A stretch of 64,000 nt of DNA from Pachypanchax playfairii (taxonomy: Eukaryota > Chordata > Actinopteri > Cyprinodontiformes > Aplocheilidae), in NCBI GenBank assembly GCA_006937955.1, contig SSNP01000108.1:1140934-1204933 (forward strand), in the 5' to 3' direction. The notes under the pieces are model-generated. The model saw nothing but the letters and a program-made list of their open reading frames with translations. It was not told the DNA's origin and did no database searches. Position numbers and translations under genes: made by a program. Shown one piece after another: positions 13,229 to 23,886 of the stretch. The number at the start of each line of letters is the position of its first letter. The stretch's first letter is position 1.

Positions 13229-13370
13229 TCTATAGCCTGTGACAGCTCTGCGTAGGGTTGGGGTTTGATTAAATTCATATGACAGACAACACAGATTTCA
13301 CTCTCTGACCAAAGCACATGCCTCTGGGTATAAAACATCTGCTGCATCTTAAAACATCCAAGACCCCTGT
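13229..13370 (-). repeat. Old dispersed repeat with a shared reading frame, unit 1
   Basis: Matches 22026-22165 in the same orientation at roughly three-quarters identity by eye. On the minus strand both units read a common frame containing RRH/QRH, LWS-S-IC-V, H-NLI-P and LSQAI, which suggests an old coding sequence, probably from a transposon. Family unknown. Confidence 0.55.
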
Positions 13371-14119
13371 CTTTAACATTGAAACCAATTCTTTTTCAAT
13401 GTTTCTTTTTCTTTAAACTTGGGGTTATAGACTGATATTATGGTCCTAACACGCAATGGTGATAAGGAGGTTGGTTTTGCATGGTTTCAACATAAAATAA
13501 CTAATAAATAGTATTATCTTCAGCATGTTATTCTCCCTGATAGTCTGATCTCAGTCACATAATATGTGCATGTGTTTGTGACATCTCATGTCACTCATCA
13601 GTATCAAAATCAGAACAAAACACAAAGACGGACATAGTAGTAGTTTTGAAAATGAATGACAAATTCAGTTCATCAACGTTTATATAAATTATTTCATTTA
13701 TTTTTTATTTGCATTTTTCTGATTGGGTTTGATCTGTAATCTTGAAGGTTTGTATCAATAAACTGAGCAAATCATGAATCTTATCTAAGCTGATATCTCA
13801 ATTTGCATGTTATGTTTTTTCAGCCTCAAAGCATCAGCTCTATAACAACACAGTGCTTGTTTGGAAAGTATGAATTCAACTTTATGACCCTTTGAAAGAC
13901 ATTAACCTTGTACCTTCATTCTCAATGAAGCAAAATCTGTTTCCCAAAAACAAAACAAAAGAGAGGAAAAACTGAACATAAAGATTCTGTGTCATGTTTG
14001 AAGTTACACGTACCTGAATTAGATATTTAAAACTTCTTTAAAGGTATGGCAGAGGATCTTTTTCTTTCAGGTGAATCATCTAGACCATTTGTCCACCTAC
14101 CTGTCAATCATTCTGGTAA
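13371..14119. other. Unassigned AT-rich stretch
   Basis: Nothing recognised. The sequence is low in CpG until the sharp change in composition at about 14120. Confidence 0.4.
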
Positions 14120-14768
14120 AATGTCGTGCACATTTCTAGCCCAACCGTCAACGTCAGAAGCGGCAAGTTTACATGTAAAGTCTATGGTGGAGTGCGTCAG
14201 ACAGACGTCAACGGCTCTGCAGCGTTTTGTGATCGTTATGAGCGGCAACTATTCAAGCTTTTCGAGCATTTCAGGCGTTGACACTTGAAAAGCTCAAAAC
14301 GCAGAAAGTTCAGCTAGCTCAACTTTTGACGCTCTTAACGCTCTTGAAGTGGCATGTCAACCAATCAGAGCGTCTCATTGTAGTGACGTACCTGAATGAA
14401 GCAGGAAGTCTTCAAACAGGGTGCGGGACAGACGGAAGTAGCGCTGGAAGCAAACCTCATCCATATGTAGCTCCTGGAGCAAATGGTTTAACTCCTAAAA
14501 CTCAAAACACATCTGAAGAATGGGGTGTATCCACAAAAGGAGTAAATAAAGCCAAGACACTCTCTCTATATGATCCGCCATAGCTCAGAACATCCAATAA
14601 CAAAGGAAGCCCTGCCTTCACGCTCTTTTTAACGGTCAAGCATTATGAGCTTTAACGGCTATGCGCTCTGAATGGCAGGCGTTGTGAGCTTCAACTTTCA
14701 AACGTCAAACTTGGAGCTTTATGAGCGTTGCTTGACGTTGACAAAGTGGCCGGTGTGAACGCACCATA
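14120..14768. mobile_element. MITE-like element, CpG-rich
   Basis: CpG content rises sharply against both flanks. The left end (CCAACCGTCAACGTCA near 14142) is an imperfect inverted match to the right end (TTGACGTTGACAAAGTGGCC, then GTGTGAACGCACC, near 14732-14768). Internal GAGCGTT and GCGTTGA motifs recur. The ends are approximate and no target duplication was confirmed. The 80- and 101-codon frames inside are not recognisable. Confidence 0.45.
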
Positions 14769-15094
14769 AGAGACTTTTCCATTGATGCTTTTATTTTGAA
14801 GTCTGCCCGGGAGTGATCGGGAAGTTCCTGTTCAGCGTGTTAACCGGCTGACCTGCTCTACTACCATCAGTATTTCAAAGTAATTAATAAGTGGTTGGGT
14901 ATGCTCCGTTACAATAGCTTTCACTTACTGTGCACTCTCAGGTGTTTATGTGTAGCGTGTGACACATGGCAGGCCGGTTTGTGTGTGCAAAACGGACCCG
15001 GAGCGACGGGGTGAGAAGGATAAGAAGGGAGCCATGATCAGAATCTGATGGACAGAAGGCACTGATACGAGGCATTCTTGAACTCTTTGTCAGG

Positions 15095-15432
15095 GACGTG
15101 GGCAGGACCGGCCCTGAGCTGCATGGTGCCCTAGGCAAAAAAGGATTTTGGCACCCCCTACTGCCCAGAACAGAAACAATGTAACTCAATAACTTGATTA
15201 AATTGCAAAATGTATTTATTTATACTAAAATAAACAGTAGAAATGATAAATAGATTTAGATAGATATTTAATTATTACTTATTTTGCTCTTTATATGAGA
15301 TGAATGGTGTGTCCATCAGGTTGTCCAATAAATAAATAAATAAATAAAGGAGAATTTGGCACCCCCTCCAGCAGAGGGCACCCTAGGCAATTGACTAGTT
15401 TGTCTATGCCCAGAACCGGCCCTGGACGTGGG
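15095..15432. mobile_element. hAT-type MITE with 8-bp target duplication
   Basis: A 322-bp element at 15103-15424 starts CAGGACCGGCCCTG and ends CAGAACCGGCCCTG, whose reverse complement is CAGGGCCGGTTCTG. It is flanked by perfect 8-bp copies of GACGTGGG at 15095-15102 and 15425-15432. Termini starting CAG and 8-bp duplications are the hAT hallmark. Inside, TTTGGCACCCCCT recurs as a direct repeat near 15152 and 15356, and an (AATA)n stretch lies near 15328. No transposase is present. Confidence 0.85.
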
Positions 15433-16017
15433 AACGATGACTGAGCGTAGAACAGGTAGGACATATGATAACTGTGAGAGTTGCGTGTGCATGTTTAAAT
15501 AAAAATTGTTGAGGGCAGTTCTTTCCTGAAATTCAGAAAAAATCCTCCACATAACTGGGGTTCCAGGATACTGTGGCACAAGAGAAGAAGGTTAGTAATG
15601 TGTGGCAGGTAAGTATTTTCAGATAAGATGAGCATATTTACTGCTATCGTCTTTAAGGAGGAGTGGAGGTTCTAGCATTCAGTCGACTGGGTGGTGAGGT
15701 CAGCGGAGTGTCGCAGGTAAGTTCTTTGCGCATGTCACAGCTTTTTTCTGACTAGTATTCATTACTGGTTGCATTGAATTCTATTTATAGTTTAATTCAT
15801 GGCTCTGCTGCATGAAAATTGGTTTGACTCAAGCATGACTGTTTGAAATAATTCTTTCTACAGATTAAAATCCAACCCACAGAGTCAGAACATCTACATT
15901 TGATCCTCATGAAGTCTTATTTCCAAGTGAGTCTTTGGGTCTGATTTAGGGAAATACATTGAGGAAGTAGCTAATGTGGATTCTGATTGCCAAACCAGAG
16001 TAAGAAAAACCTAAAGC
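15433..16017. other. Unassigned stretch
   Basis: Follows the hAT MITE and ends at the TTAA boundary of copy B. Two CAGGTAAGT-type donor-like strings (about 15606 and 15715) occur, but no open frame supports an exon. Confidence 0.3.
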
Positions 16018-16565
16018 TTAAAGATTCCATTAAAAACGGTTTTTCTGAGGTTTCTGTTGAATATTTTAGCTCCACAGGTGTTCTTACCTTCATAGTGGGT
16101 GTTAAATCAGCACAACAACTTCTCTTTCAGTTTTTATCTCTCAAACTACGCAGATGGTGATAAAACCCGAGTTCTCCCGAATTTGAACGGCCTGTATCTG
16201 TTTCGTCACAACTCTTTTGTTGGTTAGAATTCATCAGTTCCCACAGTTGAAACCACGCCTAGCATGCTGCTGGCTAAAAGCTGTTAGCATAAGACGTATC
16301 AAACCGCAAGAGACTACGGTTGCTGTTGCCATGCGCAGCGGGGCAGGAAACAGTATACCTTGCTCTCATAGGCTAGTTTGTTAGCCAATCAGAGTCCAGC
16401 AAATTTGCATAATTAATATTAATGAGTTGCAGCCTGAAGCTGGACAAATCTTGTTGCAGATAGACTGAAAGGTCTATTAGTCAGTGTTTCCTAATGTTTT
16501 TTTTATGGTTAACACTTCAGAAATAACCACAAAGTCATGAAATTTGTGTGAAATGACCTCTTTAA
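16018..16565 (+). mobile_element. TTAA-flanked element, copy B
   Basis: Starts TTAAAGATTCC at 16018 and ends CCTCTTTAA at 16562-16565. Like copy A it keeps the octamer-like ATTTGCATAATTAAT and lacks the insert found in copies C-F. The middle contains TTAGCCAATCAGAGTCC. It is 548 bp with no ORF. Confidence 0.85.
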
Positions 16566-18330
16566 ACAAATTAACTTAAATTCATCCTTGAAAGACATAG
16601 ACTTCTTTCAGGTACGAATTTAAGAAACAAAGAAGGAATTTCAGTTGTTTTTGGAAAACTTTTAGGATTACCATATCCTCAAAATCATCATAAACATTTT
16701 GAGTTTTACCTTGAGGTTAAACCTGCAGTGAAAGACCATGCGGTTATTCTTGTCTAATCTTCCGGCTGTTTATAGTTTTAAAGCCACCAATATTTGCATT
16801 TTTAAATGCTGGCCAACATGTTGCATAGAAAACACATTAACAATCACTGCTTTTAACTCAATTTAACCTAACATTTCTGAACAGTTTGCCACTATAAATA
16901 CTAATATTGCTGAATGATTTAACATCCCTTTTCTGGCATGTTAAATCCTTTTCTAAACAGCATGCATAAATCCAGCATGCAGAGATGTTCACAAATTCCA
17001 TACCTTGTTTTGAATGTCATTGCAAAAAAGCAATCACAAAAGCTTACTGTTGTGTAACACATTGTGTATAAACCTGAGAAGGGATTGTTTGTAGGGATAA
17101 GAAGACAAAGATCATCTGTTCAGATAAACTGTACCCCTCCAATCTGCATTGCTACAGGATGTTTTAAATTTACCATTTAACCCTGTACAATTGTTTTTAC
17201 TTTCTGAAACCCAATACGAAGGCTGATTAAGCTTGACAGTCACATTTGGAGTTGTCATTTTTGTAGTTGAGACTGATGTAGTTTAGAATGGCCTTGAAGG
17301 AGGTCCTATGTTGAACCCAGTAAAGAAAGAATTCATCTTGTTAGCCTTGTCCTGGCTGCTCTCATGTGGAAACTCTGACAGCCTCCTTCTGAGTCTCTCA
17401 GTTTCTGCTGTATCCTTTTTTTAACTTATCCGCTCCCATCTCCAGCACTGAACAGCAGTGTGTTCCAAAGTTTGTTATTAAGAATAAAGCATACAACACT
17501 GTGATGTGTTACAATATTTTCCCATGTGGTCTTTAGTACGTATCCCAGTCTGTGGTGTCAAAGAAATCAAGAACTTTGCTGATTACCTGACTCTGCAACC
17601 TCACATATTCTGAGAAAGTAGGCAGCCTTTGAACTACAGGAACACACTGATGTGCTAAAAAACAAGGCTGTGATCAGAACAGCTAGGTGGAACAGTGTGT
17701 GTGTGTGTGTCTGGGAGGTGGGGGTGTTAAAGTGTTTTACTGTCACATCTGATGTAATCAAAATTAGAGAAGACAGACGAGTACAGTATATTTCAGACTG
17801 ACATGGCTGAAGTTGGTAAGAGCTACAAAGCTACCTTGTTTGCAATTGTGTCGATTTATCAAGTATTAAATCACATCCTGCTGCCTAAAAAAAGTCAGAA
17901 GGGAACACACTTGACATTTGACTGCTACCCATTCACAGATGTTAAAATTTCACATTTTCAGTCACCACTCAGGATAGCATACTTGTCTGTCTGAATCATT
18001 CTGAGAGGGGCACTGAAAAACCACATGCAACAATGTTTTTTGTAAAAAAAAAAAAAAAAGAGAACACAAACAAAGAACAATGGTCTCAAAATGTTCTTTC
18101 CAGCTCCTATTCAGTGGTCACAATTCATCTATTTCTTGCCAAGGATGTCACGTTTCTCATAATGACTGATGCTGTAAATCTACATCCACTGTGGCTCCTC
18201 CTGATTTCCTCTGGACACACAGGGAAGCATGGACAGTACATACAACAGTTGATATATTCCTAAATGCGCAGCACTTCCATTCATCACAAAAATGGGGGGT
18301 TCCTGATTCTTAAAATCAGGACCTGCAGCC
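16566..18330. other. Unassigned stretch
   Basis: Holds a short (GT)n at about 17696-17711 and a poly-A run near 18044-18059. No gene or element ends recognised. Confidence 0.4.
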
Positions 18331-19123
18331 TGCACTTAGGTGGTTTACAGCCGAGTGCAAAGAGACCGAAATGAGGATCAGCTCCTCCAAATCAGAGGCC
18401 ATGGTTCTTAACCGGAAAAATGTGCCTTGCCCTCTTCTGGTTAGTAGAGAGTCCTTGCCCCACATGGATGAGTTTAAGTATCTTGGGGTCTTGTTCACAA
18501 GTGAGGGACGAATGGAGGGTGAGATTGGAAGACAGATTGATGCAGCATCTGCAGTGATGAGGTCAATGTATTGTACTGTTGTGGTGAGAAGGGAGCTGAG
18601 CCGAAAGACAAAGCTATGTTACTGCCTATGTTCATGAGCTTTGGGTCATGACCAAAAGGACAAGATACAAGTGGTTGAAATGAGTTTCCTCCACAGGGTG
18701 GCTGGGTACTCCCTTAGAGATAAGGGGGGTAAGGGGGAGCTCTGTCACCCAGGAGGAGCTCAGAGTAGAATCGCTGCTCCTCCACATCGAGAGGAGCCAA
18801 CTGAGATGCCTTGGGCATCTGTTTTGAATGCATCCTGGTCGCCTCCCTAGGGAAGTGTTCTGAGCATGTCCCGCTGGAAGAAGTCCCCCGGGAAAACGTA
18901 GGACACGCTAGAGAGACTCTCTCAGCTGGCCTGGGGGTCTCCCTGAAGAGCTGGAGGGGGTGTGTGGATAGAGAGGTCTGGGCGTCCCTGCTCAGACTGC
19001 TGCCTCTGCAACCTGACCCTGGATAAAGCAGAAGAGGATGGATGGATGGATGGATGGATGGATGGATGGATGGATGGATGGATGGATGGATGGATGGATG
19101 GATGGATGGATGGATGGATGGAT
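18331..19123 (+). mobile_element. Rex3/RTE-type LINE fragment with (GATG)n tail
   Basis: The 3' part of an RTE-clade LINE, cut off at its 5' end. The frame first reads EFKYLGVLFTSEGRMEGEI (from 18454), the usual motif after the RT core, and continues to RELSRKTKL. A gap at about 18625-18645 removes the next part, and shifted frames then carry MSFLHRVAGYSLRD and later C-terminal segments. The element ends 'CTGACCCTGGATAAAGCAGA' and then a GGAT/GATG tandem (19036-19123). GATG repeats at the 3' end are characteristic of Rex3. Several frameshifts make it a pseudogene. Confidence 0.8.
19036..19123. repeat. (GGAT)22 tandem, LINE tail microsatellite
   Basis: About 22 perfect GGAT units forming the 3' tail of the Rex3-type LINE. 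It gives artefactual ORFs with SIHP or DGWM periodicity on the two strands. Confidence 0.95.
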
Positions 19124-19193
19124 ATGTTGACACACCTGATCCTTCTGCGAGTCATTTTTGAAAAATGTTTTGAATTGGCAGGTCCTGGATGAC

Positions 19194-19725
19194 TAAAGCC
19201 CAACGCACACCTTTCTGACGCACGATAATAGCGTGCGTCAAATTACACCAGATCACCGCTAAGCCGGACATCATTTTCAATTTTAGTGCTAATTATTTTG
19301 GTGGTATTAGGTTTGCATTATTATTAGGTTTGAATTATTAGATATAACCAAGATGATCTAATGAATATGAATGAAAATTGTCTGCTAGCTTACCAGAACA
19401 TTCAATTTCAGTCGAAATTGCCCTCCAAGCTATTTCTTTACGGACATTGTCCTTATAATGAGGAGATTGGGGGTCGTAGAGCTCTGGGTACTTCCGTACT
19501 TCAGTAATTAGATGCCCCTCGTCCATCATTGAGTTTTTTTTTACAGTCAAATAGCGCCGCTAAGTGGTTAAGGTGCTGCGTCTGAATTCAACAGATTCTA
19601 ATCGTTGCGCGGGGTGAAGCGTTGCCGTGCATCAAGGCGTTTTTTGGTGAGGGCGCTCTCATAGAAAATAATGATGTTGCATCTTTTGCCGCGCGTCAAT
19701 GCGTCTAGGTGTGCGTTGGGCTTAA
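19194..19725 (-). mobile_element. PIF/Harbinger-type element carrying a MADF exon
   Basis: The element (19197-19722, 526 bp) has perfect 16-bp inverted ends, AGCCCAACGCACACCT and its complement, and is flanked by TAA at 19194-19196 and 19723-19725. A 3-bp TAA (TWA) duplication is the PIF/Harbinger signature. It contains one exon-like ORF on the minus strand but no DDE transposase, so it looks like an internally deleted derivative of an autonomous element. Harbinger elements encode a separate Myb/SANT or MADF DNA-binding protein beside the transposase, which fits the exon. Confidence 0.85.
19394..19529 (-). CDS. MADF-domain first exon of a Harbinger-type accessory protein (partial)
   Basis: The first in-frame ATG gives MMDEGHLITEVRKYPELYDP, then a segment with HYKDN, AWRAIS and TEIECS. 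This is the N-terminal half of a MADF fold: a leading acidic residue and hydrophobic helix, Y-P-LYDP, Y-D and the AW--I helix. The frame ends exactly at a donor, CTG|GTAAGC (19388-19394 on the reverse strand), so the rest of the domain, with its second conserved tryptophan, would lie in a following exon that is not present here. MADF proteins bind DNA and in Harbinger elements are thought to help transposase reach the ends. The upstream extension in the open frame starts from TTG, so I use the ATG. It could also be a captured host MADF exon. Confidence 0.6.
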
Positions 19726-20780
19726 CCTGGCTTTTCCAGATCTACGAATATGTATCCCTGTTTGGAGTTGCTGCTACACAAACATCCTAGATTTCTCCAT
19801 CTGAAAATATCTGAAAAAGAGAGGGACATCTGGTATAATATTTTGAGCTTATTGGAGGATGCCCACCATGATTTGTCAATAGCCAATCACAGTAAATCAA
19901 CCTCTTGCCAGTCCAGTCAAGAGAAAAGCACACACATCATTACCATCAAGAAATATACAAAGTTCTTACCTTTGCTCATTTTCAATGAAGAAATCCTCTC
20001 TAGTTCTCCTAAACAGATTCAATAGCTGCTTCTTTAAGTACGTTCACTGGCGCAGCCATGTTTGTTTTACTTTACCTGGGCACTTGCTGCTATTGGCACA
20101 ACTGAACACCCTCCCCAAAGCACAATGCTAACTCATGATTGGTCCGAACCACCAGTGGAGTCGAGTCAGACGTTTAGTTGGAGCAGTACAAATGGATTTT
20201 CATGGGTTTGAAAAACTCCAAATCTCATGAGAATCCATCTTGCAGTGCAAGGTTACTGCACTATTTTTTTTTAATTATTAGCATTTTTTTTCCTGCAAGT
20301 CTGAATGTCCTTTCTCACCACTGCCACCCATTTATGGTTGATTAAATAAAAGGGAAGATTTGATGATTGATCGCTGGCTCCCTGAAAACAAATTCCTTTT
20401 TTAGTATTTTTTTTTGTTTAAAATAGTTTTATAGTTGCATTGAATTTGTTGTGGTTCTAAGGAGCTTTTCTATTATTTTTCCTTAATATTTTAAGTCTTG
20501 TCCTTTGTCACTAGGGGCAGCTGTGATTTAATTTGAGCAGTCTTCCTTTATTGACGATTGTGACATGACTTTGTGTAAGTAGCTGCATGAATTAGGTTGC
20601 TTTTTTGGGGTCCAATCTTGATTTTGTCATTTATTGGGAGATTTTTTTCTTTTTTTGTGAAGCCAATCTTGTGTCTACAGGAAGTGTTTGTAAGCTTCTG
20701 CAGACATGGAACTTTGTGAATATAAGAAATTCAGATGATTTTTCTTCATTAAGTTAAACTTCTGGTGATCTTTAGCATCT
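19726..20780. other. Unassigned stretch
   Basis: From 19726 to about 20260 the sequence resembles a transposon interior ('AACCTGGCTTTTCCAGATCT' at the left, CTTGCAGTGCAAGGTTA at the right), but the ends do not pair convincingly. The rest is AT-rich with T runs. Confidence 0.3.
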
Positions 20781-21374
20781 TTAAAGAGTCCCTTTCTTTA
20801 AAAACAGTTTTTCTGAGGTTTCTGTTGAATATTTTAGCTCCACAGGTGTTCTTACCTTCATAGTGGGTGTGAAAACAGGTCAACAACTTCTCTTTCAGTT
20901 TTAATCTCTCAAACTACGCAGGTGGGGATAAAACCCAAGTTCTCCCGAGTTCGAACGGTCTGTATCTGTTTCGTTACAACTCCTTTGTTCGATAGTATTC
21001 GGCAGCTCCCGCAGTTGAAACCACGCCTAGCATGCTGCTGGCTAAAAGCTGTAGCATAAGACGTAGCAAACAGGAAGATGACGTTGCCATGCGCAGCAGG
21101 GCAGGAAACAGTATGCATTGCTCTCATAGGCTAGTTTGTTAACCAATCAGAGTCCAGCAAATTTGAATAATGAATATGAACGAGCTGCTGACAAAGCAGC
21201 TGAAGCAGCCTGACAGAAGGAGCCGGAACCACCCGAATTTTAATGCAGACAGATTGAAAGGTCTGTTAATCAGTGTTTCCTGACGTTTTTTAGATATAAA
21301 ATGTTTCATATTACAGGTTAATACTTAAGAAATAATCACAAAGTCCTGAAATGTGTATGAAATGGCCTCTTTAA
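20781..21374 (+). mobile_element. TTAA-flanked element, copy C
   Basis: TTAAAGAGTCCC at 20781 to GGCCTCTTTAA ending 21374. It carries the subfamily-specific insert with GAGCTGCTG, GCAGCCTGACAG and GGAACCACCCGAATTTTAAT near 21180-21245. The octamer-like site is changed to ATTTGAATAATGAATATGAA. Very similar to copy E. Confidence 0.88.
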
Positions 21375-22025
21375 AATAAGAAAATAATTCCTCAGATTAC
21401 CCTCATGTTATGTGTGTTTTAGATCCAGAAATTCATTGAACTTATTGAACAGCATTGAACTTTCTCCTTGCCTGCTCTCAGCAATAAGCATATATTTACC
21501 TTCTGGACTTAGACTCACCTGCTCCTCATCTCTTCCCTCTGTACACAGATCAGATGGCCAGATATAAACACTGTTCTCAATATTAATTGCAGCCAAAATT
21601 CTTTGTCTCTGGGTTACTTGGTGTTAAAGACTGCTACACATAAATTAAGACACAAATAAATGTAACTGGATTGTTATCTGAATTTTCCTATTTAGAATGT
21701 AGCTGCAATTCTATTGCAATGGATGGAATTGGATTAAATGTAATACATAGGGAATTAAAGGCAATGAATTCAACTGTATTTTTATCAGAACTGTTTTCTT
21801 ATAGTGTCCTGTTGTGTCTTTTGTTGTGCATAAATAAACTGAATTGAATTGCAAATTGTTGCTAATTAACAGGTAGCTCAGTATTGATACTTAAAATACC
21901 ATGATGCTAATGGTCATGCAAGCTGTGTTCAACAAAAACATGCACTGACATTGCATTTTGCCATTATCAAGTTCCTCAATCACTGAACTTAACAGCACTT
22001 GATAAACGACTGCATTTCTTGTAAA
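21375..22025. other. Unassigned, possible LINE/SINE tail
   Basis: Near 21822-21850 the string GCATAAATAAACTGAATTG resembles the 3' tail shared by fish L2-type LINEs and their SINEs, but no body could be recognised upstream. Confidence 0.25.
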
Positions 22026-22165
22026 TCTATTGCCTGTGACAGCACAATGTGAGGTTCAGGTCTGATTAAATTCACATGAGAGACAACACAGATTTTACTG
22101 TCTGACCAAAGTTCATGCCTCCGGATATAAAAAACATCCTCCACATCTTAAAATACAGAGCCTTG
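22026..22165 (-). repeat. Old dispersed repeat with a shared reading frame, unit 2
   Basis: Partner of 13229-13370. The minus-strand frame keeps RRHELWSDSKICVV and NLIRPEP. One extra T after the ATG TTT motif shifts the upstream part relative to unit 1. Confidence 0.55.
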
Positions 22166-23886
22166 ACTCTCACATACCCTTCTCTCACAAGTTTAACCAC
22201 TGTTAACTTAAACAAGATCTCAACTATGTATTTTTGTCACATATGACCTTGACTCTCTAAATGCAACAATTCTTTGATTAAGCTGAATCACAGTTTTATT
22301 TTAGCCAATGCTTAAGCTAAAAGGCGTTTGCATAAGGGGTTTGTCTTACAAACAGTTTCAGTGTACAAATATTTTGTTGCACATGCGCTTGAATATACCA
22401 TTCAGTAATAAATATTTACATTTTTTTGACAATCTAAAAAACATATGTGGATTTTGCTGCTTTCAAATGTCAAAACAGGCTACATTTACTTTAGCTAGAA
22501 GTGCCAAAAATCAATATCTGTCAGGGGGAAAAAATGAATAAACCGCTTCTTTCATGCAGAAGATGGAGGAAAGAGCATGAAGATCCAGCGGGAGGACCAG
22601 GATCGACAGAGGCAGACTGATTCAAGGGAACTTTTCTCTTTTCTTTCCACTGATTTATAAGACAGAATAGGAGCCTCAGATCCATGGAGGTGAGTACTTT
22701 GTTTGAACCAGTGAGCTTTGAAAGATAAGTATTTAGTTGACTGAGCTTTGAATGGGAGCAGAGCGCAGCAGTTATTGATGAGGTCACTGTCATGAGACTA
22801 GGCAGTATGCAGAAACAGAACATTCCAAAGTCAGCGGATCAGCGGTCAATTAAATCTCAGACAATCAACTCAAATTAGAAAGATTCAATGATGAGAAATG
22901 CAATGGCCAGAGCCTCTATGAGCTAGAAATCTAACATGGACCTACTGATTTAATATGGATCATGATGATGAACATGGTTGAGACAGGCAGCCAAGTAAGT
23001 CTAAACCAAATGTCTGATTTAATCAGAATCTAAATTCAGGCAGGGGCTAGGCAAATGGCAGAAACAGGTCAGTACACACTATAAGCAAACAGAATCTTGA
23101 CACATACACTGGATCACTGTGACTGGTCAAGCAGACAATCTGGCACTGGAGGGGAGGCAGAGAAGTCAATATTTGAAGGCACGGGCATGTGAAACACATG
23201 GTCAATGAGTAAGTGAGTCATCATCATCAGAACAATTACAGACCTGGCTGATTACAAATTAAAGATGGTAAAGAGGATTTTGCCCAGAATGAGAAGCTCA
23301 ATGGCTGTTTGTTGTTTTTCTAGTAGTGCGCATGCGTTGTAGGCCCCCCCTCTTCCTCCTCTTCCCTCAACGGCAGAAATGCCTCAGTGAATCGTGTAGT
23401 TGTGTTTACTATCGGTCTCGCTGGAGTTTTTTGTGGAACTACTAAAACTTTGTTTCTTCAAACGTCTCGGAGTCATCGATGGTAAAAGGCTGTTTATTGT
23501 TACTCAGTACAAGTGCTGCTAGTGCTGAAATGCTAGCTAGCGTGGATCACTGAAGCCTGATGCACTGCATACTGCAGCTTTTCCCATGTTCATGTCAGAT
23601 GCGTCTTTCTCCACACCGGTCCACAAGAGTTTCTGCTCATCTGTTCATTCAGAGCTATTTTTTCACCATGGGTAAGTAAATAACATAAAAAATGATTGAA
23701 GAGAGCTTGTTTTAGTGACTCCTGCTTTTAATTTGACATCGTTCATCTTACTCTTTCCCCATTTGTTTAATTAATATCCTGTAATTGTGTTTTTAAAGAC
23801 AGAGCAAACAATCTTTATGATTACTGAACATTACAGTGGACTGCATCCACAAAATAGTAAGTATAGTGTAGAACCCAAATTATCTT
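22166..23886. other. Unassigned stretch with splice-site-like exons
   Basis: Candidate exon 22560-22689 lies between CTTCTTTCATGCAG and GAG|GTGAGT. A second pair of donors (GTAAGT at 23672 and 23857) and an acceptor-like TTTTTAAAG before 23799 surround a CpG-richer block (23320-23650). No frame is open across any of them, so only untranslated or terminal exons are possible. Confidence 0.25.

Noticed and set aside
13006..13347. 113-codon minus-strand ORF
   Set aside because: Partly reads through the (CA)n tract as CVCVCV. Only the segment over 13229-13347 has support, as an old repeat.
18714..19203. Frames with PSIHPSIHP or DGWMDGWM repeats
   Set aside because: Translations of the (GGAT)n LINE tail.
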